A DNA stretch of 64,000 nucleotides, from NCBI GenBank assembly GCA_003117195.1, contig BDSI01000152.1, positions 7,501-71,500 on the forward strand. Direction: 5' to 3'. Shown here one piece after another: positions 48,201-57,900 of this stretch. Both the position numbers and the translations under genes were made by a program. The notes beneath the pieces are model-generated. The model was not told the origin of the DNA. It did not search any database and was given only the letters and a program-made list of their open reading frames with translations. The number at the start of each line of letters is the position of its first letter. Position 1 is the first letter of the stretch. Source of the DNA: Eudorina sp. 2006-703-Eu-15. Its lineage: Eukaryota; Chlorophyta; Chlorophyceae; Chlamydomonadales; Volvocaceae.

Positions 48201-51200
48201 ACCGTGGACCTCTCGCCGGTCACCACGTTGGCCGCACTGTACAGCCGCAGGTACTGGTCGGTGACCTGCGAGGTGGGGGCGGGGTTTGGGGGAAGGTATA
48301 GGAAATTGGCAGACATAGGGTGGATGGGGGTTGGGGTGGGAGGGACAGAGATGAGGTGCAAGGTGAGTGTGGAGGTGGAGGGAGGGAAGGAGGGCAGGGC
48401 AGGGCGATCGACGGCAGTCGCACGAGGCACAAGACCAGGCACAAGAGGTAGGCAGATATGTAGGTAGGGTAAAGGAAATTGGTAGACGTTTTCAAAACCT
48501 ATGTACCTATGTAGGTAGGGAGTAAATAGGTAGGCACGTGAAGCCCGAGTGAGCAGGGCGTAGGGGAAACAGGTTGACATGTTCATACTGCGCTGCTGCC
48601 AGAGCGCAAAGGCCCGATGCAGAATCGACAGTACCAGGACTGTACCAGCCCGAGGGAGCTGTGGGGGGAGGGAGGCGCGAGGAGGCACGTCCGCCACCTG
48701 TCACCGGGTGCCGTCCAGGGGCTGGGTCGCTACCACCGGGGACTCCATCACAACCTGGGCGAGGTACCCCCAGGCCCAGGTCTGGGTTTGTTTGTCCTCG
48801 TGTAAACCACGGGTCTAGATCCGGTTCCGGATCTGCAACCCAGCTGTGGAATCCTATCTCCGCAGGGAGTTAGTTCATCCCGGGGCAACCCGCACCCGCG
48901 CCCGCACCCGCTTCCTTCCCTCCGTCCCGCCCGCCTCCCCATGCTGCGGTGGAGGAGTACGGGAGGAGGGGTACAGGACATTGGACGACATACATATTCC
49001 CACGGGAGGAGGAGGAGGGCGCTCACCAGGAGGACGTAGGCGGCGGTGGGGTCGGGACAGGATGACAGGGCGGCGGGCGCCCCGGCGTCTGGGGGCGGGG
49101 TGTGGAAGGGGGGTGGGGTGGGGCGTGTATGGCCGCCAACAGCAATATAGAGCGACAGCACGCTTCGACCCTCCTCAGCACAACTGACCCGGTCGAGAGC
49201 TCGGAGATGCGACACGTGGGGATGTACCGTACCGGCGGTTGGTACTGCAAACCGCCCTCTGCCACTATTGGGCGCTATCTGTACACCGCAGTCTGCCGCT
49301 GCAGCGCCAAAGCCTCCGGGGAATGAAGGTGGGGGGTCACGTCCGGCGTACGTTGGCCAACCTGCCGACAACCATTACTACCACCACTCCACGACAACTA
49401 TATCCCAACGGTGGACCATACTGCCCGACCGTGCCCTGTCGCAATCCACGTCCCGACCCATGCATGGTTCAGTCCCTCGGCCCGGGCATCCCACCACGTC
49501 TGCCACCATGCAAATCGGACTGCGGTGGCCCCCGCAACCCCGCGCTTGGCCCCCTAGGTCCCCGCGCGGGGCAGCGCCCGCTGCTGTGCGCCAGGGAGGT
49601 GAGGGGCAGTGCACGCACCTTCCACCTCGTGCGCGGCGGCGCCACCCCGCCGGCTGGGTCTGGCCCCGCCCCCGCCCCCGCCCCCGCCCCCGCCGCTGCG
49701 GTGACGGCGCCGCGGCGCCTCCACCTGTGCGCAAGTCCAAGTCCAGGGAGGCAGTCCAGGGTTGGGCGATGTGCGCACGGCAGCGGTGAATACCAGGGGC
49801 AGAGAAGAGATGGGGCAGCGAGGAAGGGTGTGTGGGCATGGACGCAAGGACATGGGCATGAAAGCGCCCTAACAAGGGGCACCCCAACCCCGCCGTCAAC
49901 CCCGTTGAAGATGGATTGGGGGCAGGCCAGGGCGACGTTGGGGACTAAGGAGGCATATCGGTCAGTCTACCAACCCCACAAATCGTCGATGGTCGGATCA
50001 GTCGACCAGCCCTACCCTAACTCCAATGCCACAAACGATCGGTGGTCAGACGTCAGAGGCAACCCACCTGTTGCGCCGCCCTGGCGAGCAGCGTCTCAGC
50101 GTCCATACCCTCCACGTCCTCCTCCTCCTCCTCCGCATCGCTCCCCCCGCCTCCCCGATCCTCCGCGCCGGGGTCGTCGCCGCGCCCCCGCCCATGCCGC
50201 CCCCCGCGGCCGTGCTCGCCCCGCCGGACCGACGGCTCCTCGTCCCCCTCCTCCTCCCCGTCCAGGTCGCCGCTGCGGCCGTGCGACCGCGCCCCGCGAC
50301 CTGCTCACGGCCGGAGGGGGAGCGGGTCATGGGCAGCCGAGCGGAAGAGGGAGGGCGACATAGGAGGGAATGTCCCCGCGACGGGAACACTTAAAATGCA
50401 CCGCACACGGCACAGATCTAGAACTGCATCCCGCACCCCGAGGTGTGTGCCTGCGCCTCCCCGCGCAGCAGTCGACAGCGCGCTCGAAATTCCCTCCCTA
50501 CACCGTCTTACCCCGCGCCACATGCGCCGAGGCGTTTCCGCCCAGCGCCGCCTGGTCGCATCCCGAGCCCATCTGCCGCTGCGCCCACAGCGGGTTGAAC
50601 CCCTCGTCCAGCAGCTCCAGGGACAGCGTGTAGCTGTGGTTCTTGGGGGTGAGCTCGCCGCTGCGGCCGATGAAGCAGCCGCGGGCGGCATCCAGCGCAG
50701 CTGCAAGCGAGGGGCCCGGGAGGGGAGGGTGTCGGACATCAGTCGACATGTTCATACGGGGCTGGGGGGAGGAAAGCGGGCAACGGCCCAAACACGCCGC
50801 GGCCAGGGACATATGTGAGCACATGGCGTGGCTTTTATAAACGGCCGTGGGGATACGGCCCCGGCGGGGTCGTATCCGGGGCTGCGCTTCCGATGCCTCA
50901 TCCGCTCTGTCTCTCTGGCATGAAGCGTTTCTCTAAATTACACACGCACAGACGCACACACACACATAGGGTCGCTTCTCTAAACACACAGGCAGGCGGC
51001 GGCGCACTCCTACCTTGCCTGCCAAACATACACACTCTGGCGGCCCTGCTCCTGTAGCGCAGCCCCACCCACCCACCCACCCACCCACAACCCACCCACC
51101 CAGGCTGCCCTCCGAGTCCGCGACGATGACCGCATGGGACGGCGCGCCCTCCTCCCCCACCACCTCGGGGACCCGCAGCCGCGCGGGCGGCAGCGGCAGC

Positions 51201-54200
51201 GGCGCCAGCGCGGCCGCCAGCACCGCGTTCTGCGAGGGCATGGCGTACCACCTCACCAGCGGCGTCCCGGTGTCCACCAGGGCCACCCCGCCCGCCTTGT
51301 CTCCCACCGCCACGGCGCGGATGCCCTGCGGTACCAGGTCCGGGAGAGGGGAGGGGGACAGGCGGGTGACGGTGAGGGCGAGGTGGGGGCCACGAGCCGC
51401 CGATCGCCCCGCGAGGTCCCGGTCGAAAGAAAGGGAGAACGAAAGAAAGAATGAATGGTACGAAGGACCCCGAAAAAGGACTGTCGGTGTCGGGGTTGCG
51501 ACCCCGACGCGGTGATCAGCTCCTCAAAAGACGGCTCTCCTGTAAACATATGCGTCCGGCCCATCAGCCCCTCGGCGCCAGCCACAGGCACCTTCCGCGC
51601 CTCCGCCCCACCGCGCCTCACCTGGCAGTACGCGAGGCTGGTGATCTCGCCGGAGCTGACCTGCACCCGCAGCCGCAGCTGCAGGCCCGCGGGCTGGGTT
51701 AGGGGGGTGGCGACACCGGGGGTGTTGATGCTGCGAGGAGGGCGTCAGGGGGGTCAGGGGACAGCGAACACGGGCACGTGGTGCTCACTTTCCAATGAGG
51801 AACGCGCGGGAGGAAGGGACGCGAAGACCTGGGCAAAGGCAGTATCTGCAGAATTTCTGCGCCCAGCGGCCCGGTGTGTGTGTAGATAAGAGACCCGCCC
51901 GACCGTGTGTTATTTAAGCAGGCAGCACAGGAGTGCGTGACATGCGACGGGCTCAGTGGCGCCCAATAGTTTGCCCATATGCGTATATAATGTACCCATT
52001 GCCCGACCCATCTAATAAATAAAAGGCTGCGGTGTAGGAAGAACGCTGTCGATTTGGCGCGCTGTTGGTGTCGCGGTGTCGCGGAAGACTACCAGCGGGT
52101 GCGGGTCGGCTGCCTTGGCCACACAGACTCACACCACAATGCTGTGCGTGCGTGCGATCCTCTCGTTGTTACCCACCTGCAAGCAAAATGCCATGCAGTC
52201 AGTACCGTCGGAGACGCAGAATAACGTAATTATGTGTGCGAGCGAAAAAGCGTGCATGCCAAGGCAGCAAAGGGGAGGGAATGCTGCGTCATTGATGCAT
52301 AAGTAGGGCCGCAAGAGTCGTACGGCATACGAAGAACGACAGTCGGGCAAGGGCAAAACTGGGTAAACGAAACAGGTAAGGCAAAATACGAGCAGCAGGC
52401 AAGGTCAGCGTTAGTGGTGGGCATGAGTGATAGTGGATTTTGATAGGGCGAGCGCAGTGCAACAGGTGGACAGCCGTGACACCCGACCGTGTGTGTGTGT
52501 GTGAACACAAATCTAGGGACGGATCCTCTGCGATGGCTACGTAACTGCCCGTACTACTTACTCCTCACCCTCCATCCCCTCCCCTCCCCTCCCCTCCCAC
52601 CTCTCCAGCGTGATGCAGCCCACCTCCCGCTCCGTGCTGCTGAACTGGTACATCCGCACCTCGCCCTTGTGGTGCCCCGCCAGCACCAGACCCGTGGGCC
52701 ACACCAGGTGGAGGCACGTCACGGAGCCGCCGCTGCCGCCGCTCTTCACCTCCGCCACCGCATCCCCCGCCGGCGCGGCGCTCAGCAGGCGTGTTGTGCC
52801 CCCGTGCAGGTCCCACAAGCACACGCTGCCGTCCTTGTAGCCTGAATACAGTAGGGCAGCGTATTGCAAGTCGGTTGATGGAGAGGAAGGGAAGCCAGGT
52901 CATGGCTCGCTGCCTCTACAAGTAACAAGGGAAGCGATGGGGGAACAGGCCGTGCAGCCGGGCAATTGGGGGCCAGGGGGCCGGGCCGAAGGGGGGGGCC
53001 TAGCCCCCAACGCGCCCTGCCCAAGCGAACGGGGCGCTGAAAGAAATTCGGACAGCTGAGGAATCCGCTCCTACCGCCGGCCTCCCTGGAGCGCCAGGAC
53101 CGACTGCCCTCGGCAAGCTACTCGCACCCGGTGGTGCCGGGCGTAGGGTGCTGCACAGCGGGACGTCTTGCCGGGTCACTGCCGGGGCGCTGCCGGGACA
53201 CTGCCGGGGCTCGCGAGGTGTTGGGACAGCAGTGGTAAAAGCGTCAAAACCCCAGTGTGCGGTCGGCACGCGCTCACCGGTGGCGTATACCAGGCCCCAG
53301 GTGGCGTCCGCGGGCAGGGGCGGCGGTGCGCCGCACGAGAAGGCCGCCCCGCGGGCCGCCGCGCCGTCGGGGTGGTCGTCCCCGTACTCAGCCGCCACCT
53401 TGCGGAGCGCCGTCAGCGTGATGGCGTTGGGGCTGCAGGCGCCGGGCCTGAGCGGGGAGGGGGGAATTGAGTCTGGTCATCTAGGGTTTCCATCCTTCGG
53501 AGCCCGTCAGCAGCAGCCCACCCACACGTCGAGTGCCCCCGCGCCACGTCCACCGCGGGGTATCCACCGCTGGTGCGGCAGTGCGGCCCCTTCCGCTGGG
53601 CCCCCGCCGCGGCGCCCGGCCCACCTGCGCACCGGCACCATCGCCGCCTCCGTGACCGTGATGTTGCTGCGCTGCTGGAAGTACGGCGTCACCATGAGCG
53701 GTTGCTCGTCCGCCAGGTCGTACAGCACTAGCTGGCCGCCCTCCACCAGCTGCAGCACTCCCGTGGCGGACTCATAGCCTGGGCACAACACACGGGCGGC
53801 GGCCGGAGGGCAGCGGCACCCCGCCCGGGGATCAACCCATTACAGCATTCACCGCCGGGCTGGGGGTGTCTGGGCTGTTTTCACTTTCACCCATGGACCC
53901 ACCACCGCCCGTGCGGTCCCGGGCGATGGAGCTTGGGTTCCCAACCCGCACAACGGCCAGTCTGGCACCCCTGACAGGGCACCCCACAGCTCCCCCGCGG
54001 ATACGGATACGGCCCTGCAATCGGTCAGGACTCGTCGGCGATCGGGACCGAGGCACCCTGGGTGACCTGCCCGGGTCCGGCCGCGGCGTTCGGGGGCTGG
54101 AGAAGGGCCTGGCGAGGACCCAAACCGCGGTCGTGGCCCCACTCATCACTCCGGCCCCCTGGGCGGCCTTGCATCCCCCCGGATGGTGGGCTGCGGCTGG

Positions 54201-57200
54201 GATGCCTGCTGAACGCCATTCGGTGAGAGCTTCTCAAAACACACGCAAGCGGTGGCGGGCCCCCCGTCAACGTCACGCTGACCCGGCGACACCAGTGACG
54301 AAACACACGCACGCGGCGGCGGGCCCCGGTGCCGGTGTCCAGCCGGCCCCGCCAGGTTGTCGCACCGGTGATGCTGCCGTCCTCCACCACCAGACTGAAG
54401 CCGATCAGGTGGCCGAACCAGGGCAGCTTGATCGGCACCCGCTTGGATTTAGATTCGGTGGGGCGGTGGCGGCGACGGGGCCGGGTGCGCGTTCTGGCAT
54501 TCCGGCTGCTGCGGCCGCCGTCGCCATACTCCTCGTCCTCCTCCTCCTCCGGATCCTGCCCCTGGGCTTCCTCCGTGTCGCCGCTGTCCTCCTCGTCCAC
54601 GCCCTCGTCCTCAGCCTCCGCCAGCGATAAGTGCTGCGTGGCCGTGCGTGGTGGGTTTTGCGGTGAAACCCGCCCGTGCGTGTGTGTAGGTGGCGCAGGG
54701 CGCGGGTCAGGGATCAGCAAAAGGGGGGAAAGAGGCCCGGGCCGAGTCAGGGGGCTGGGGCAAAGACACACCAAGTCACAGATCCGGAAAACACCAAGAT
54801 ACACAGAGTCAGGGGGAGCACAGGAATGCCAGTTGGCTCGTTCGTCCAAGCCCGAAGCTGTCAGCCGCCACCATAAAGGCCGGCGCTATAGCTGCACTGC
54901 ACTGCGGCTGCAGCGGGCTGCAAACCCTGCCCTGCACATCCGGGAGCGCGTCAAGCGAGCAAGCCAGGACCTAGGGACATCAGCAGCGTCGGGGTCGCCG
55001 GCCTCGAAGTCCTGCTCCCCGATACAGTGTAGGATCCCTCCCTCCGACCCCCCGACGACCCCACCTCCCCGCCCCGCCCCTCGCCCGCCTCCCCTCGCTC
55101 ACCTCCTCTGCCCCGGTGGGCAGCGGCAGCCAGGTGAGTCCCTCCGGCTGCTCCATCTCCTGGCCCCCCAGCACCAGCAGCCCGTCCACCTCCCCGAAAA
55201 CGCAGCGGAGCGAACGGACGGGCTCCGCAGCGCCATCGAACACCCTGCACCCGGGCAGCAGCAATCCGCAGGACCGACAGAGAACCGCTGTGTCCTTTCA
55301 CCGGAAGCGATGAAGATAGCTCAGCGGGAGCGTTTGATGCTGATGGTGCATTTAGCTACATTGCGCATACAGGGCGGCGTCAACAGTTGGCACCGGCCAT
55401 GGTGTCACGCGGCCATGGTTCCCAAGGGATAGGCTCCTGCATTACGGCAAATCCTATCAGCACTTCCACCGGTCAGCTCGCGCTCTCTCCCTCCCTCTCC
55501 ATCGCCGTCCTGTTCATTTCCGTCACCCGGAGCCTCAGCCCCCGCTGTCAGCTCCCAACACGCTTCCTGCCCCATCCCCCTCCGCCGCCGCCGCTGCCTA
55601 CCGCATCACCGCCGCCACCCCCGCCCTGCCCGGGTCCAGCCCCGGCAGGGCCCACACCAGCACGCTGCCGTCCATGTGCCCCGTCGCGAAGTCGCCCTGG
55701 TCGGTGCCGATCCAGCACACCGCAGTGGCGGGACCCGCGTCGGGCAGCGAGGGCGCGTAGTCGGCCGCGTCCGCGGCTTCGGGGTTGATGCTCGTAACCA
55801 GCTCCACCGCCCTGAGGTCCGCGGCAGCAGCAGCAGACGCAGGAGCAGCAGCAGGGCAGGGCGGTGTGCGATACGCAAACTGGCAGGCAGCGGGGGGAGG
55901 GGCTGCCTGGTCGACGCGGGTCGGTTCAGGGGCACACTGGAGCGGGGGAGCCAGCAGGGGGCAGTCGAGACGGACCAGCGCACCCACACGGGGTGGTTCA
56001 GACATGCCAGGCCCGGTGGTCAAAGAGGAGGAGCTCACGCGGACAGTGCCATATCTTCGGTGCCAGCGCTCATGGCGAATTTCTGGCTAGGTACCAGTCA
56101 ACAATCGGAGTCGTGGGATGGGTTGGCGGACACCGCGTTGAATCGCACCCCACCGCCGCCCCTCCCATACCCTGATCAGCACTACCCACTGCTCACCCAC
56201 TCCTACTGGTGGCCTACCCATGCTGCTCTCTGTGACCGCAACACGTCGTCAGGATCAGCCGAGCCAGCACCCGCAGCACCAGCACCGCAGCACCAGCACC
56301 CACCTTAGGTCCCACACCGCCACAACGCCGCTCGTGAACAGCACCAGCGCCCGGTGGATGGGTCCGAAGCTCTGCACCGCCAGCTGCCGAACCTCGCCCT
56401 CGCCACCCATGTCGTGCGGCCGCACTGCGCAGATCGACCCGCACCGGACACGCCGCCCGCTCAATTCGCACTCCAACCCAGCTCGTTTGTAGCCGCCACA
56501 GCGATGTGGCCCCCAAGACACACGGGCAACAGCAACGGCAACGGCAACGGCAAGGGCAGGTGCATCGACAGGATGGATCGCGAGCGATCTCCAACACGAG
56601 CGCGGGAGATGCGTCCTCCGGCGATGATGGCACACTAGGATGCTGCCCGCGTCAGGAGACGGCTTGCTGCACAGCCACCCTCCGCCCAACCGACCCACCT
56701 CTGTAGGGCGCCAGCTGGAAGCCCTTTGCGTGCCGGGGCTGAGTGGTGGGGCTCCCCGACCCGTCCACCAGCATGGCGATCCGCAGTGAGCCGCTGGCGC
56801 AGCCCAGCAGCACGAACGGCTCCCGCGCCATGTCTGCCACGCAGCTGATCTTGTCGCCCCGCACCTTGACGGTGCCCAGGGACCGCACGCAGCCGTCCGC
56901 GCCGCCGCCGGACGCCACCGACCACGCCTCCATGAAGCCGCCCTGCCGAGTCGGGGGAAGGGCGTGCGCGGCCGTAATCGTCGGGTACTGTTAACAACAT
57001 GCGCCAGGCGTGCTACAGATCGTGTGAACGGTGCTGGCCACAGCGGTAGGAGATGCGTTGGGTCACATATTGTGAATGGCCATCGTTGCAGTAGGCGGGC
57101 GTGCGCCCGGCATGGTTGCTCGGAGCAGATAATCAGCCATGTCGGGGCATCCATCAGGGAGCCGGACGGGGGTCCCAACAAGGGAGGCATCCAGCGGGCC

Positions 57201-57654
57201 GTGCAACACCCCTGCCCCCGCCGCTAGGCGCCCTGCCACTAGCAGTGCACCCCAATGCTCGCCTTTGAGACGCGGACGAAAACACCTCTGTTACGAAGGA
57301 ATTGGAGCTGTTTCGTTGCATAAGGATATCGAGCTGCAGAGTACACTGTTGCTTCACAACCAGGTCGTCCAAATAGCTTGATTCTGCCATCGCTTGTTGA
57401 AATCTACATACATTTTGTATCCATAAAATTCGATCAGGTACGCGGAACGAAAAACACTGCGCTGGGTTTAAACAGCCCACCGCGACAAGGCCCTGGACAG
57501 GCTCATAAGCCAGGGCATCTGCTAACGCTGGGACTCCTGAAGCACATAACAATGCTTTATCTGCGGTTGCAAGGGCTTCAGCTCGCAACCGATCGAGCTT
57601 GACCTCCGAATCCTTCTTCTTGGTGGAACTTCCACCAAACCCAAACATATTCAT
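42237..57654 (-). CDS. Tomosyn/Sro7/Lgl-family SNARE regulator with C-terminal R-SNARE
   Basis: Complete 24-exon gene, 1508 aa. Exons in order: 57654-57481, 57403-57263, 56942-56699, 56424-56304, 55811-55602, 55244-55103, 54633-54366, 53778-53625, 53447-53278, 52841-52601, 51730-51622, 51325-51100, 50700-50512, 50300-50068, 49724-49619, 49088-49027, 48265-48083, 47461-47278, 46933-46670, 45446-45147, 44624-44396, 44111-43855, 42995-42854, 42414-42237. All phases agree. Propeller motifs include [72 protein letters not shown] and [12 protein letters not shown]. Before the SNARE comes [10 protein letters not shown]. The R-SNARE (about 1451-1505) reads [20 protein letters not shown], with the zero-layer Arg at about 1468, and ends KKWWQL with no membrane anchor, as in tomosyn. 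Family members bind syntaxins and restrain or guide exocytosis. Acidic loops in exons 7 and 14 lengthen it relative to animal tomosyn. Exon 2 ends at a GC donor (AAG|GCGAGC) or, alternatively, at GGG|GTGCAC (57251). Confidence 0.93.
42731..42765 (+). repeat. (CCA)n tract in the last tomosyn intron
   Basis: About ten perfect CCA units between exons 23 and 24. Confidence 0.9.
43335..43690 (+). repeat. Interspersed element (family B), copy 2, in a tomosyn intron
   Basis: Starts after a (CA)n tract. Shares CGCTAACGCTGACC, TGTCGTTCTTCGTATGCCGT and GGATCGCACGCACGCACAGC with the other copies, plus the following TTGTGGTGTGAGTCTGTGTG block. It lacks the final 150 bp or so (TTAAATAACACAC tail), so it is truncated. 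Antisense to tomosyn. Confidence 0.8.
44161..44210 (+). repeat. Short interspersed motif (family A), diverged copy
   Basis: GGTACAGGAAATCGGTATAC, then ATATTCGAACTGCGCTGCTA; full-length, antisense to tomosyn, just beyond the exon 22 acceptor. Confidence 0.8.
44680..44712 (+). repeat. Short interspersed motif (family A), truncated copy
   Basis: AATAGGAAATTGGTAGACAA then TTTCAAACTG, followed by a G run, in tomosyn intron 20. Confidence 0.8.
44836..44897 (+). repeat. Tandem repeat, 14-bp unit
   Basis: GGAGAGCCCTCCCT repeated about four times in tomosyn intron 20. Confidence 0.9.
45464..46052 (+). repeat. Minisatellite in tomosyn intron 19
   Basis: About 590 bp of a 16-bp unit, GGGTGGGTGCGGGGAT, with 15-bp and GGAT variants. 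It starts roughly 20 bp upstream, in gene orientation, of the exon 20 acceptor, so it dominates the 3' half of the intron. The [12 protein letters not shown] and HPRTHPS-type frames across it are artefacts. Confidence 0.95.
47213..47278 (+). repeat. CCCCACCGCA repeat beside a tomosyn donor
   Basis: Units of CACCCCACCGCAC-type sequence immediately next to the exon 18 donor. Confidence 0.8.
48295..48317 (+). repeat. Short interspersed motif (family A), core only
   Basis: GGTATAGGAAATTGGCAGAC, about 30 bp upstream in gene orientation of the exon 17 acceptor; antisense to tomosyn. Confidence 0.75.
48466..48500 (+). repeat. Short interspersed motif (family A), partial copy
   Basis: GTAAAGGAAATTGGTAGACG then TTTTCAAAACC; same intron as the 48295, 48560 and 48971 copies. 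Confidence 0.75.
48560..48611 (+). repeat. Short interspersed motif (family A), full-length diverged copy
   Basis: GTAGGGGAAACAGGTTGACA, then TGTTCATACTGCGCTGCTGC and CAGAGCG. A matching half (GTCGACATGTTCATACGGGG) also occurs near 50743. Confidence 0.75.
48971..49000 (+). repeat. Short interspersed motif (family A), weak copy
   Basis: GTACAGGACATTGGACGACA then TACATATTCC, close to the donor of tomosyn exon 16. Confidence 0.55.
51880..52505 (-). repeat. Interspersed element (family B), copy 3 (most complete), in a tomosyn intron
   Basis: On the minus strand it starts with a (CA)n tract, runs through TTCGTTTACCCAG, GGATCGCACGCACGCACAGC and AAATCGACAGCGTTCTTCC, and ends TTAAATAACACACGGTCGGG followed by CGGGTCTCTTATCTAC. 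This order matches copy 1 at 18240-18836 over its whole length. It is in sense with tomosyn, between exons 10 and 11. A fragment of its end (TAGATAAGAGACCCGCCC) recurs at 63520-63537. Confidence 0.85.
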
Positions 57655-57900
57655 TTTTGCAAGAGTTCTTTACCGTATATCATTTCTTCGGGTATTTCTA
57701 AGATAGGTTTTCTGGACTGTTGCTTTTGCGTGATGGACAGCTGAAGGTAGTCGTCCTGCTGGGAGTCGTGCACGGAAGGCAACGGCCTGTATGCGTATCA
57801 GCGAGTGAACATGTAAACTGCACTAGATGAATATGGACAGGAACATAGAAAGTCAAGTATGCAGCACACAAATTTGTTAGGAATGTTCCTTGACTAGTGG
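57655..57900. promoter_or_regulatory. Short divergent promoter region, tomosyn / PH-like gene
   Basis: Only 246 bp separate the two start codons. It is AT-richer than its surroundings. Both 5' UTRs and promoters must fit here unless one start is misplaced. An in-frame TAG at 57895-57897 just before the plus-strand ATG rules out an upstream extension of that frame. Confidence 0.6.
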
